Of a stretch of 64,000 nt of DNA, positions 1 to 8,265 are shown in pieces. Source of the DNA: Streptomyces malaysiense (GTDB lineage: Bacteria > Actinomycetota > Actinomycetes > Streptomycetales > Streptomycetaceae); the NCBI RefSeq assembly GCF_000980885.2, contig NZ_LBDA02000094.1, forward strand, positions 1 through 64,000, given 5' to 3'. Position 1 is the first letter of the stretch, and each line of letters begins with the position of its first letter. The position numbers and the translations under genes were made by a program. Under the pieces are notes generated by a model that had not been told where the DNA came from, did not search any database, and saw only the letters and a list, made by a program, of their open reading frames with translations.

Positions 1-35
1 TCCTTCAGCAGGTTGGCCAGGCTCATGTCACTCAT
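1..35 (-). CDS. acs: acetyl-CoA synthetase, N-terminal fragment cut by the window edge
   Basis: Only the first 11 full codons are inside the window, reading MSDMSLANLLK. From memory, Streptomyces acetyl-CoA synthetases begin with a very similar SLANLLKE stretch, and the position directly behind an acetate transporter gene fits an enzyme that activates imported acetate to acetyl-CoA. A GGAG-like ribosome site lies a few bases upstream of the ATG at 35; a second in-frame ATG is at 26. The gap to the SatP-type gene is only 43 bases, so the two probably share a transcript. The identification rests on a very short peptide and on context. Confidence 0.5.
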   Translation of the reverse strand, partial: MSDMSLANLLK

Positions 36-78
36 CAGGACTCCGTCGTGGTCGGTCGGGTGGGCGGCGGTGGCGGAA

Positions 79-708
79 TCAGCCCGCGAGCGGCCAGGTG
101 GGCAGGGACTTGTCCTTCCAGGTGGCGTTGGCCACGCCGGCGAACGAGCCGTACCAGGCCAGCAGCGCGGTGAGCAGGCCCGCCCAGCCGCCGGCGTGCG
201 AGACGCCGGTGCTCTGCCCCAGCTCTCCGGCGGCGAGCAGGACGAAGGTCAGCGACAGCACCGTGAACACGGCGAGCAGGACCGCGTTGATCCGGGTGGC
301 GACGATCGTCATGTAGACGGTGAAGACGGCCCAGGCGAGCAGGAACAGGCCGGTGGCCTGGTAGGCGTGGGCCGCAGGCAGCTTCGGGGCGACGAACCGG
401 ACGTAGGCCGCGAAGGAGAGCCAGAAGCTGCCGTAGGAGGTGAAGGCCACGGCGCCGAAGGTGTTGTTCTTGCGGAACTCCCACATCCCGGCGAGCAGCT
501 GGGCGATGCCGCCGTACCAGAGGGCGAGCGGCAGCACCACGCCCTCCAGGGCGCCGTCCTTGATCAGGCCGGCGTTGAAGACGGAGAGCACGAAGGTGGT
601 GAGGGCGAAGGCCGCCAGGCCCAGGGGACCGGGGTCGGCGATCTGGGCACGGGCCGCGGGACTCGCCGGGGTCCGCTCGTCGGTGCCGGGCGTCTGGGTG
701 TCGGTCAT
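79..708 (-). CDS. SatP/GPR1/YaaH-family acetate uptake transporter
   Basis: This 209-aa membrane protein belongs to the acetate uptake transporter family (GPR1/FUN34/YaaH, E. coli SatP), which moves acetate or succinate with protons across the cytoplasmic membrane. After a polar N-terminus of about 25 residues comes the family entry motif ADPGPLGLAAFALTTF (usually NPAPLGL), then about six hydrophobic segments, including the conserved WYGG region and an FTSYGSFW motif in the middle. The length is normal for the family. It lies between an SSS symporter gene upstream and an acs-like gene downstream, all on the minus strand, which points to acetate or short-chain acid uptake coupled to activation. 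The 260-base gap upstream leaves room for its own promoter, but I could not define one. Confidence 0.85.
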   Translation of the reverse strand: MTDTQTPGTDERTPASPAARAQIADPGPLGLAAFALTTFVLSVFNAGLIKDGALEGVVLPLALWYGGIAQLLAGMWEFRKNNTFGAVAFTSYGSFWLSFAAYVRFVAPKLPAAHAYQATGLFLLAWAVFTVYMTIVATRINAVLLAVFTVLSLTFVLLAAGELGQSTGVSHAGGWAGLLTALLAWYGSFAGVANATWKDKSLPTWPLAG

Positions 709-945
709 GGTGCGGTCCTAGGGTCGAGGAGTGGCTCGGACAGCGGTCCGGGAGCGAGGCGGTGCGGACGCGGGCACGGCGACACGCGGGGGCGGTGTGC
801 GTCGGGCCGCGGGGCCGGTCCGGGCGCGGGTGCGCGGACGGACGGAGCGGGTCCGGCCGCCGTTCCCGGTCGGGGAGCGGCCGGCCGTCCCTTGCCGGTG
901 CCTTTCTCTGGTCGGTTACTGTGCGGCACACCCGCCCCGCCGGGG

Positions 946-962
946 AGTCCCCGTACGGGACT
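946..962 (-). terminator. weak hairpin just after the SSS symporter stop
   Basis: A six-base inverted repeat (agtccc / gggact) with a five-base loop begins 7 bases beyond the stop codon of the symporter gene. There is no T-run and the stem is short, so it may only attenuate read-through into the SatP gene. Confidence 0.25.
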
Positions 963-968
963 TGTCGG

Positions 969-2561
969 TCAGCGGCGGCCGTCGCGCGACGAACGGACGG
1001 GGGCGGAGGACGAACGGTCGCCATCCGCTGCCGAGCGGTCGGCCGGACCCGCCGCGAGTGCCTCCGGAAGGTGCAGCCGGGCCAGCATCACGGAGGCCGC
1101 CGCCGGCACCCGGCCGGGCGTGAGCAGGGAGACGCCCACCATCGTCAGGAAGGCGGCCGGGACGCTCCAGGCCGCGGGCTCGGCGAGCAGGGCCCCCGCC
1201 CGGCCGCAGCCGCCCACCCCCAGCAGCGCGAGGGTCGGCGCGGCCGCGGACAGCCCGCCGCCGACCACCATCCCGGCGACGGCTCCGGCCGCGGTCAGCC
1301 GCCGCCACCAGATGCCCAGCACCAGCAGCGGGCAGAACGTGGAGGCGGCGACCGAGAAGACCAGTCCGACTTCGTGGGCGACGGACATCCCGCTGCCCGG
1401 CAGCAGCAGCGCGATCGCGCAGGGCACCACGACGGCCGGCGCGGCGGCCCGGCGAAATCCCCGTACGTCCCCGCCGAACAGGTCCTGCGACAGTACGGCG
1501 GCCACGGACAGGGCCAGCCCCGAACAGGTCGACAGGAAGGCGGCGAAGGCACCCGCGACCACCAGCGCCGTCAGCAACTGGCCCGTGGCGCCCGGCACCA
1601 GGTGTCCGGGCAGCAGCAGTACCTCGGTGTCCGCCCGGCCGGCCGCGGCCAGGCCCGGTGCGTAGCGCCGGCCGAGGGCGCCGTACACCTCGGGCAGCAG
1701 GTAGAAGACGCCGAGCAGGCCGAGGACGCCCACCGTCGTTCGGCGGGCCGCGCGGCCGTCCGGGTTGGTGTAGAAGCGGGCGGTGACGTGCGGCAGGCCC
1801 ATCGTCCCGAGGAAGGTGGCCACCATCAGCGAGTAGACGCTGTAGAGCCCCTGCCCGCCGCCGTGCCCGCTCGCCGTGTGCGCCACGGGCACGGGAGCGG
1901 GGGCGGGGCCGCCGCCCGGGTGCCAGACGCCGCGCCAGACGAGCAGCAGCGCCAGGGCGGGGACGGCGAGCGCGGTCAGCTTCAGCCAGTACTGGACGGA
2001 CTGGACGAGCGTGACGCTGCGCATGCCTCCGGTGATCACGCTCACCAGCACCACGGCGGTCACCAGCACCGTACCCGACCAGGCGGGCGCGCCGAGGACC
2101 GTGTGCAACGCGAGCCCCGCGCCCACCAGTTGGGGTACCTGGTAGAGCAGTCCGATGAGTACGACGAACACGGTGGCCGTCCGCCGGACCGCCATCGAGC
2201 CGAGGCGCGCCTCGGCGAAGTCGGAGACGGTGTAGGCCCCCGAGCGGCGCAGGGGCGCGGCCACCAGGACGAGCAGCACCAGATAGCCGGCCGTGTAGCC
2301 GACGCCGTACCAGAGCATCGTGCTGCCGTACGTCGCCAGCAGCCCGGCGATGCCCAGGTAGGAGGCGGCCGAGAGGTACTCGCCGCTGACGGCGGCCGCG
2401 TTGCGCAGCGGTGAGACGGTACGGGAGGCGACGTAGAAGTCCGGGGTGGAACGGGACCGCAGGCCGTAGCCCCCGATGCCCACCGTCACGGCGACGACCA
2501 GGAGGACGGCCGTCAGGTTCGCCGGCGCGTTCACCGGCACCTGCTCGTGAGCGGCGGACAC
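969..2561 (-). CDS. sodium/solute symporter (SSS family, ActP/MctC-like)
   Basis: A 530-aa symporter of the SSS family with about 13 hydrophobic segments. The N-terminal part carries the typical ...DFYVASRTVSP...AVSGEYLSAASYLGIAG pattern of the cation/acetate permeases (ActP, MctC), which take up acetate, pyruvate or propionate with Na+ or H+. The GTG start follows the DUF485 gene by 16 bases; DUF485 plus SSS is the standard pairing for this subgroup. The C-terminal 40 residues are a polar, Ser/Arg-rich cytoplasmic tail. Located downstream of a LytS/LytTR signalling pair, it is likely the controlled transporter of that pair. Whether acetate, pyruvate or another monocarboxylate is the main substrate cannot be read from the sequence. 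Confidence 0.85.
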   Translation of the reverse strand: MSAAHEQVPVNAPANLTAVLLVVAVTVGIGGYGLRSRSTPDFYVASRTVSPLRNAAAVSGEYLSAASYLGIAGLLATYGSTMLWYGVGYTAGYLVLLVLVAAPLRRSGAYTVSDFAEARLGSMAVRRTATVFVVLIGLLYQVPQLVGAGLALHTVLGAPAWSGTVLVTAVVLVSVITGGMRSVTLVQSVQYWLKLTALAVPALALLLVWRGVWHPGGGPAPAPVPVAHTASGHGGGQGLYSVYSLMVATFLGTMGLPHVTARFYTNPDGRAARRTTVGVLGLLGVFYLLPEVYGALGRRYAPGLAAAGRADTEVLLLPGHLVPGATGQLLTALVVAGAFAAFLSTCSGLALSVAAVLSQDLFGGDVRGFRRAAAPAVVVPCAIALLLPGSGMSVAHEVGLVFSVAASTFCPLLVLGIWWRRLTAAGAVAGMVVGGGLSAAAPTLALLGVGGCGRAGALLAEPAAWSVPAAFLTMVGVSLLTPGRVPAAASVMLARLHLPEALAAGPADRSAADGDRSSSAPVRSSRDGRR

Positions 2562-2577
2562 GCCGGCCGGCTCGCCG

Positions 2578-2952
2578 TCATGAGCGGCGGACGTGTTCGT
2601 CGAAGTCGCGTTCGTTGCGCTCGGCCCGGCGCACGTAGCAGATCCCGGCCGTCACCAGCAGCCCGTAGACGGGCGGTCCGAGGGCCAGCCAGGGCAGCGC
2701 GGTGCCCCACGGCCGCGCCCAGTGGGGCAGCGGCACGTGTCCGAGCAGCGGCGGCAGGGCGGCCAGCGGCAGGAAGACCGCGGCGCAGACCAGCAGCCCG
2801 AGCCGGAGCTGGGTGCGCATCAGCGCCTTCATGTACACCTCGCCGAGCGGGGTCTGCTCGTGCACGTCGCGCACCGCGGCGTCCCGCCTGCCGGGCCGGG
2901 CGGCACGGGTGCGGGGGTGGCTGACGCTCACGCGCCTGGACGGGTCACCCAT
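2578..2952 (-). CDS. DUF485 membrane protein
   Basis: A 124-aa protein with two transmembrane segments (about residues 51-72 and 83-107) separated by a short Pro/Trp-containing loop, and charged ends. This is the layout of DUF485 proteins, which almost always precede an ActP/MctC-type symporter gene and are thought to assist it. The N-terminus is longer and more Arg-rich than in enterobacterial YjcH-like members. Its start overlaps the end of the LytTR regulator gene by 8 bases, and the symporter follows 16 bases later, so the three genes are clearly one operon. Confidence 0.75.
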   Translation of the reverse strand: MGDPSRRVSVSHPRTRAARPGRRDAAVRDVHEQTPLGEVYMKALMRTQLRLGLLVCAAVFLPLAALPPLLGHVPLPHWARPWGTALPWLALGPPVYGLLVTAGICYVRRAERNERDFDEHVRRS

Positions 2953-3763
2953 GGGCGGCCCGTCCGCCGCGCGGGAGACCGGAGGCGGGCGGCAGCATCA
3001 GTTCGCGCAGCCGGCGGCTGCTGCGGCGGCTCACGGGGAGCACGGTGCCGGCCACCCGGACCGACAGCCGCCCCGAGTCGGCGAGGAGTTCCTCGATATG
3101 GCCGGTGGCGACGAGATAGCGGCGGTGCACCCGCACGAACCCGGCGTCCTGCCACTGGTCCTCCAGGCTGGACAGCGGGGCCCGCAGCAGACAGCTGCCG
3201 GACGCGAGGTGCAGGCGTACGTAGTCGCCGCACGCCTCCACGTGCCGTACCTCGGAGCGCTGCACGAAGCGGGTCACCCCGGATATCTCCACCGGGATCG
3301 TCTCGTCGGCGGCGGGTGGCTGCGTGCGGGGTGCGGGCGGCGCGGGCGGGGGCGCCGGGGCCGGCTCCGGGGAGGCGCCGGCCGAGGTCCGCCGCTCGGC
3401 GATCCGCCGCACGGTCTCCGCGAGCCGCTCGGCGCGGACGGGCTTGAGCAGGTAGTCGAGGGCGCGCACCTCGAAGGCCGGCACCGCGAAGTCGTCGTAC
3501 GCGGTGACGAACACGACCGGCGGCGGCTCGGCGAAGCGGGACAGGACCCGGGCCACCTCCAGCCCGTCCAGACCGGGCATGCGGATGTCGAGGAAGACCG
3601 CGTCCACGGGGTGCCCGTGGGCCAGGGCGCGGTCCAGGGCCAGCAGGGCCGCGGGGCCGTCCGCCGCGCACTCGACGGGGCCGACGCCCTGGTGCAGTCC
3701 GAGCAGGTAGACCAGCTCGTCGCGGGCGTGCGGCTCGTCGTCGGCCACCAGGATGCGCAGCAT
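2945..3763 (-). CDS. LytTR-family response regulator
   Basis: A 272-aa two-component regulator. The receiver domain (about residues 1-120) begins MLRILVADDEPHARDEL, with the phospho-acceptor Asp in VDAVFLDIRMPG and the conserved Lys in DYLLKPV. A Pro/Ala-rich linker (about residues 140-165) joins it to a LytTR DNA-binding domain (about 170-260; VRHVEACGDYVRLH and FVRVHRRYLV motifs). I chose the ATG at 3763 rather than the longer frame to 3802 because translation there begins exactly at the receiver fold and a promoter ends just before it. It lies behind its LytS-type kinase and directly before the DUF485 and symporter genes, so it probably activates uptake of a monocarboxylate sensed by the kinase. 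Confidence 0.85.
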   Translation of the reverse strand: MLRILVADDEPHARDELVYLLGLHQGVGPVECAADGPAALLALDRALAHGHPVDAVFLDIRMPGLDGLEVARVLSRFAEPPPVVFVTAYDDFAVPAFEVRALDYLLKPVRAERLAETVRRIAERRTSAGASPEPAPAPPPAPPAPRTQPPAADETIPVEISGVTRFVQRSEVRHVEACGDYVRLHLASGSCLLRAPLSSLEDQWQDAGFVRVHRRYLVATGHIEELLADSGRLSVRVAGTVLPVSRRSSRRLRELMLPPASGLPRGGRAAHG

Positions 3764-3798
3764 GCGCAAATATGAGCATTGCTCATATAGTTGGTCAA
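3763..3798 (-). promoter_or_regulatory. internal promoter with a 19-bp palindromic operator
   Basis: On the minus strand, TTGACC (plus positions 3793-3798) and CATATT (3769-3774) are separated by 18 bases, a good vegetative promoter match. The spacer and -10 box are covered by the palindrome atatgagca-t-tgctcatat (3770-3788; nine-base arms, one-base centre). The predicted transcription start coincides with the A of the LytTR regulator ATG at 3763, so that mRNA would be leaderless. The palindrome is not a LytTR-type direct repeat; a different DNA-binding protein, probably a repressor, is the natural candidate. Confidence 0.6.
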
Positions 3799-4985
3799 TC
3801 ACTCAAGGAGTGTGGGATTGGCCACATCTGCGGGGCCGTCACCCCCGCACGGTACTTGGGCACCCGCAGCCGCACCTTGGTGCCCGCGCCGGGCGCGGTC
3901 TCGACCACCAGCCCGTACGCGTCGCCGTACACCCGCCGCAGCCTGGCGTCGACATTGCCGAGGCCCACGCCGCCCGAACCGCCGCCCGCCGCGGAGGTGC
4001 CGCCCGAGACCAGGATGCGGCGCAGCATCTCGGGGTCCATGCCGGCCCCGTCGTCCTCCACCGTGATGTGCGCCTCGGCGCCGACGTCCCCCGCGAGCAC
4101 GGTGATCCGCCCCGGCCCGGTGCCGCCCTCGAAGCCGTGCCGCACCGCGTTCTCGACCAACGGCTGCACGCACAGGAACGGCACGGCCACCGGCAGTACC
4201 TCCACGGCCGCCTGGACGTCGATGCACAGCCGGTCGCCGAACCGTGCCTGCTCCAGCACCAGATACTGGCCGATCGATCGGAACTCCTCGGCCAGGGTGG
4301 TGAATTCGCCGTGCCGACGGAACGAGTAGCGCGTGAAGTCGGCGAAGTCCAGCAGCAGTTCACGGGCCCGCTGCGGATCGGTGCGCACCAGCGAGGCGAT
4401 CGCGGTCAGCGCGTTGCAGGAGAAGTGCGGTGATATCTGCGCGCGCAGCGCCCGCAGTTCCGCCTCCACCAGGCGGGTGCGGGAGCGGTGCGTCTCCGCG
4501 AGTTCCAGCTGACCGGAGGTCCAGCGCGCCACCTCTCCGGCGGCCCGGACCAGGCCCGCCGACACACCCGGGGCGTAGACCAGCAGCGCGCCCTCGACCC
4601 GGTCCTCCACCACCAGCGGCGCCACGACGGCCTCGCGCAGCTCGCAGCGCAGGTCGCCGCACCACACCCGGTCCGCCTTCAGCACGGCGCTCCCGCCCCC
4701 GGCCAGCACGTCCCCCGCCAGCTCCGCCGCGCCCGCGCCATGGTGCCTCCCGGCGCCGTCCCAGGCGAGCACCCGCTCGGTGTCGGTGACGGCGAGACCC
4801 GGGGCGCCCAGCAGCTCGCGCAGGTGCCGGGCGGCCGCACCGGCCGACGTCTCGGTCAGGCCGGCGCGCAACGCCGGCGCCGCGAGGGACGCGCGGTGCA
4901 GCGCCTCGAAGGCCGCCTGCCCGGCGCGCCCGTCGAAGCCGGCGTGCCGGCGCAGCCGACCGGGCCGCCGGAACATGTCTGCCAT
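3795..4985 (-). CDS. LytS-type sensor histidine kinase
   Basis: A 396-aa kinase of the His_kinase (PF06580)/LytS type. The N-terminal half (about residues 30-190) looks like a soluble GAF-like sensory region without transmembrane segments. The phospho-acceptor box is LRAQISPHFSCNAL (normally PHFLFN; the Leu-Phe to Ser-Cys change is unusual). The ATPase domain has an N-box VQPLVENAVRHGF and G-box DDGAGMDP with GVGLGNVDARL. The ATG at 4985 is taken instead of the longer frame because upstream codons look non-coding. Its stop lies 31 bases before the LytTR regulator. It should sense an intracellular signal linked to carboxylate metabolism; the ligand is unknown. Confidence 0.8.
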   Translation of the reverse strand: MADMFRRPGRLRRHAGFDGRAGQAAFEALHRASLAAPALRAGLTETSAGAAARHLRELLGAPGLAVTDTERVLAWDGAGRHHGAGAAELAGDVLAGGGSAVLKADRVWCGDLRCELREAVVAPLVVEDRVEGALLVYAPGVSAGLVRAAGEVARWTSGQLELAETHRSRTRLVEAELRALRAQISPHFSCNALTAIASLVRTDPQRARELLLDFADFTRYSFRRHGEFTTLAEEFRSIGQYLVLEQARFGDRLCIDVQAAVEVLPVAVPFLCVQPLVENAVRHGFEGGTGPGRITVLAGDVGAEAHITVEDDGAGMDPEMLRRILVSGGTSAAGGGSGGVGLGNVDARLRRVYGDAYGLVVETAPGAGTKVRLRVPKYRAGVTAPQMWPIPHSLSD

Positions 4986-5029
4986 GCCGGCCAAGGTAGC
5001 CGTCCGGACACCGTGCGAGGTACCCCGGG

Positions 5030-5716
5030 TCACTTCGCCGGTCTCGGCACCGGCACGAGCCTGCCGTCCCGCACCTCGGCCGTCCGGTCCGCGGCCGCGA
5101 GGTGGGTGCGGTCGTGGGTGACCAGGACGGTGGCGGTGTCCCGGTCATGGGTGAGCCGGACCAGCAGGTCGAGGACGGCGGTGCCGCGCTCGTGGTCCAG
5201 GGCGCTGGTGGGCTCGTCGACCAGGAGGACGGTGGGGTCGTTCATCAGCGCGCGGGCGATGTTGACGCGCTGACGCTGGCCGCCGGAGAGCTGGTGGGGG
5301 CGGCGCCCGGCCTGGTCGGCGAGGCCGACCGCGTCGAGGAGCGCCATGGCCCGCCCACGGGCCCCGGCGGGCGAGCGGCCGTCGATGTGGGCCATCACCT
5401 GGAGCTGCTCGGCCGCGGTCAGCGAGGGCAGCAGGTTGGGCTGCTGGAAGACGATGCCGATCCGGCCCCGGCGCAGCTCGGTCAGCTCGCCCCGGCCCAG
5501 CCCGGTGGTACTGGTGCCGTCGATGGTGACGGTCCCGGTGTCGGGCGTGATCAGGGTGGCGGCGACGGCCAGCAGGCTGGACTTGCCGGAGCCGGAGGGG
5601 CCGACCACGGCGGTCAGGCTGCCCCTGGGCACTTCCAGGCTGACCCGGTCCAGGGCGGTCAGCCGGGTGTCCCCGTCGGGATAGGTGAGGGTGATGTCGT
5701 TCAGGCTCAGGCTCAT
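5030..5716 (-). CDS. ABC transporter ATP-binding protein (MacB/LolD type)
   Basis: A 228-aa nucleotide-binding subunit of the MacB/LolD class that energises FtsX-type permeases. It shows Walker A GPSGSGKS, Q-loop VFQQPNLLPS, signature LSGGQRQRV, Walker B VLLVDEP and an H-loop VLVTHD in the expected order and spacing. The ATG at 5716 overlaps the permease stop codon by four bases, so the two subunits are translationally coupled. The pair is divergent from a two-component system that probably controls it. Such modules export antimicrobial peptides, lipids or macrolides; the substrate is unknown. Confidence 0.9.
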   Translation of the reverse strand: MSLSLNDITLTYPDGDTRLTALDRVSLEVPRGSLTAVVGPSGSGKSSLLAVAATLITPDTGTVTIDGTSTTGLGRGELTELRRGRIGIVFQQPNLLPSLTAAEQLQVMAHIDGRSPAGARGRAMALLDAVGLADQAGRRPHQLSGGQRQRVNIARALMNDPTVLLVDEPTSALDHERGTAVLDLLVRLTHDRDTATVLVTHDRTHLAAADRTAEVRDGRLVPVPRPAK

Positions 5717-6801
5717 CGGGCGCTCCCCAGGGCGGTCAGCGGGTCGACGGAGGTGATGCGGCGGACGGACAGCGCGGCCCCGAGGGCGCCGAGTACGACC
5801 GTCACCGCGGCCGGGACCAGGACGGTGCCGGGGGAGAGGACGAACGGCACGGCGCCATCCACGACGAGGGCTCCCAGGGCGGCGGCGATGCCGGTGCCGA
5901 GCAGGGTGCCGCCGACGAGCAGGACGACGGCCTGGCCGAGCGCGTCCTTGAGCAGATAGGCGGTGGAGGCGCCCAGGGCCTTCAGCACGGCGACGTCGGC
6001 GCCGCGCTGGATGGTCCACACGGTGAAGAAGGCGCCGATGACCAGCGCGGAGATGGCGAACAGGAAGCCGCGCATCAGCTGCAGCGAGCCGTTCTCGGAG
6101 GTGTAGGAGCCGATCGCGGACAGCGAGTCGGCGGTGGAGACGGTTTTGGTGCCGGCCCGCCGGTCGACGGCCGCGATGTCGGTCCCCGAGGTGGTGGTCA
6201 GGGCCAGGACGGTGGCGGCCGGGCGTTCCCCGTCGCCGGTGGGCGGCGCGGTCCCGCGCCAGACGTCGAGACCGGTCCAGACGACCGGGGTGTGGCTGAA
6301 GAAGGCGTCGCCCCGCACCGCGGCGACCGTCAGCCGCTGTCCGGCGAGGGTGAGGGAACCGCCGGCCCCGACGCCGAGGTCGTCGGCCGCCCCGGTGGAC
6401 AGCACCACCGTACGGTCGCCGAGCCTGTCGCCGTCCGGGGCGAGGCGGGAGCCGGGCCGGACACCGAAGACGGAGACCCCCGTGCTCCGGTTCCCGGCTG
6501 TGGCCTTGGTGGTGGTGATCCCGAGGGGTTCGGCGCTCTCGACGCCGGGGGCCCCGGCCCACTGCCGCAGCTGGGCCTCGGTGACGGTGGAATCGGCGTA
6601 CGACAGACCCTGGCCGTGGGCGGGGGCCTGGAAGGCGATCTCGGTGGCGGGCAGCCCCGTGATGGCCGAGACGTTCTGCCGGCCCAGTCCGGCCGTCAGC
6701 CCGGACAGCAGCCCGACCAGCAGCGTGATCAGTACGACGACGGTTCCCATCAGGGCGAAGCGCCCCTTGGCGAACCTCAGATCTCTCCAGGCGACGAACA
6801 C
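5713..6801 (-). CDS. FtsX-like ABC transporter permease
   Basis: A 362-aa permease with one N-terminal transmembrane segment (about residues 19-42, after the basic AWRDLRFAKGRFALMG stretch), a large extracytoplasmic domain of about 180 residues, and three C-terminal segments starting near residue 245. This is the standard MacB/FtsX half-transporter topology. The GTG at 6801 was chosen because a GGAAGGA ribosome site sits about 10 bases upstream and the sequence starts exactly at the conserved pre-TM motif; longer frames continue into non-coding-like sequence. Coupled to the ATPase gene downstream. It lies back to back with a histidine kinase, the usual arrangement of drug- or peptide-responsive export systems. 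Confidence 0.85.
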   Translation of the reverse strand: MFVAWRDLRFAKGRFALMGTVVVLITLLVGLLSGLTAGLGRQNVSAITGLPATEIAFQAPAHGQGLSYADSTVTEAQLRQWAGAPGVESAEPLGITTTKATAGNRSTGVSVFGVRPGSRLAPDGDRLGDRTVVLSTGAADDLGVGAGGSLTLAGQRLTVAAVRGDAFFSHTPVVWTGLDVWRGTAPPTGDGERPAATVLALTTTSGTDIAAVDRRAGTKTVSTADSLSAIGSYTSENGSLQLMRGFLFAISALVIGAFFTVWTIQRGADVAVLKALGASTAYLLKDALGQAVVLLVGGTLLGTGIAAALGALVVDGAVPFVLSPGTVLVPAAVTVVLGALGAALSVRRITSVDPLTALGSAR

Positions 6802-6972
6802 GGCCTCGGCTGTCCTTCCAGCGGTGAAAACGGTACGTCCCCACCGTCGCCGCCGAGCCCCCGTCCGCGCGTCCGGCGCAGGACGGCACTTCACGGGCCG
6901 GAAGGCGGCGGGCGGGTTCCAACTTTCGACAGAGGCCGGCGGGCCGGGGACTTCCGTAGCCTGGGAGGCACT

Positions 6973-8265
6973 GTGAACACCGCTTCCCCCGCTTTGACCC
7001 CCACCACCCGGGCCCTGTCCTGGTGCCTGCACCTGCTGGTCCTCGGCCTGCTCACGCTGGCCGCCTGGCGGGCCGTCGCCGACAGCCGTCCCACCGCCTG
7101 GCCGGTCGTCGCCGCCGCCGCGGCCTGCGCCGGGGTGTACGCGGCCGGGCCGCTGCTGCCCGGCGTCCGCCGCTCCCGACGGGCCGCGGCCCTGTGGCTC
7201 GCCGCGGTGGGCGCCGTATGGCTGGCGCTGCTGGTCCTTTCCCCCGACGCCGTGTGGATGGCGTTCCCGCTGTACTTCCTCCAGCTCCATCTGCTGCCGC
7301 GCCGGGCCGGGCTCGCCGCCGTGGCCGCCACCGCCGCGGCGGCCGTCGTGGGCTTCGCCGCCCATCAGGGCTTCTTCAGCGCGGCCATGGCGATCGGCCC
7401 CGCGCTCGGCGCCGCGGTCGCGGTCGCGGTGGTGCGGGGCTACGAGGCTCTGTACCGGGAGAGCGAGCGGCGCAGGCGCCTGATCGAGGAACTCACCGCC
7501 ACCCGAGCCGACCTGGACCGGGTCCAGCACACCGCGGGGGTGCTGGCCGAACGCGAGCGCCTGGCCCGTGAGATCCACGACACCCTCGCCCAGGGCCTGT
7601 CCAGCATCCAGTTGCTGCTGCGCGCCGCCGAACGCGCCCTGCCCGCACGGCCCGATGCCGCCGCCGGGCATGTGGAGGCGGCCCGCCGGGCCGCGGTGGA
7701 CAACCTCGCCGAGGCCCGCCGCTTCGTCGCCGCCCTCACCCCGCCCGCCCTGGACGGCACCACCCTGGCCGACGCGCTGGCCCGGCTGTGCGCCACCACC
7801 GGCACCAACCACCGGATCGCCGCGCGCTTCCACCTCACCGGCGACCCGGTCCCGCTGGCCACGGAGCACGAGGTCGCCCTGCTGCGCATCGCCCAGTCCG
7901 CGCTCGCCAACACCGTGCGCCACGCCCACGCCACGAGTGCCGACATCACCCTCGGCTACCTCGGCGACCGCGTCGCCCTCGACATCGCCGACGACGGCAC
8001 CGGCTTCGACCCCGCCCTGCTGCCCGCGCCCGATCCGGAGAGCGGCGGCTTCGGCCTGGCGGCGATGCGCGCCCGGATGCACGCCCTCGGCGGCACCCTG
8101 ACCATCGGGTCCGCGCCCGGCAAGGGCACTTCCCTGGCCGCCCGGCTTCCGCTCGGCGAGGCCGCCGGCGACCGGCCGGGAAGCGCGTCCGGGATCATGT
8201 ACGACAGCACGTCCACCCCCGCACCCACTTCCGCACCCGACACCACGCCCGAGGCTCGCCCATGA
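6973..8265 (+). CDS. NarL-type sensor histidine kinase
   Basis: A 430-aa membrane kinase. Residues about 10-160 hold several hydrophobic segments that form the membrane sensor, followed by a short coiled region and a HisKA_3 dimerisation helix with the phospho-acceptor in RLAREIHDTLAQGLSSIQ. The ATPase domain has a DIADDGTGFDP motif and a GGFGLAAMRARMHALGG G-box. The GTG start follows a GGAGG site. The stop overlaps the regulator start (ATGA), so kinase and regulator are made together. Divergent from the FtsX-type exporter, it probably senses envelope stress or an exported compound. Confidence 0.9.
   Translation: MNTASPALTPTTRALSWCLHLLVLGLLTLAAWRAVADSRPTAWPVVAAAAACAGVYAAGPLLPGVRRSRRAAALWLAAVGAVWLALLVLSPDAVWMAFPLYFLQLHLLPRRAGLAAVAATAAAAVVGFAAHQGFFSAAMAIGPALGAAVAVAVVRGYEALYRESERRRRLIEELTATRADLDRVQHTAGVLAERERLAREIHDTLAQGLSSIQLLLRAAERALPARPDAAAGHVEAARRAAVDNLAEARRFVAALTPPALDGTTLADALARLCATTGTNHRIAARFHLTGDPVPLATEHEVALLRIAQSALANTVRHAHATSADITLGYLGDRVALDIADDGTGFDPALLPAPDPESGGFGLAAMRARMHALGGTLTIGSAPGKGTSLAARLPLGEAAGDRPGSASGIMYDSTSTPAPTSAPDTTPEARP

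Noticed and set aside
13..1665. 550-codon plus-strand frame at the left end
   Set aside because: Antisense to the SatP and SSS transporter genes; composition is that of a shadow frame.
5717..6922. Upstream extension of the ABC ATPase frame
   Set aside because: It is the wrong frame of the permease gene; the ATPase fold and start codon lie at 5716.
6802..8082. Upstream extension of the permease frame across the histidine kinase gene
   Set aside because: The extension is antisense to a clear kinase and has no family signature.
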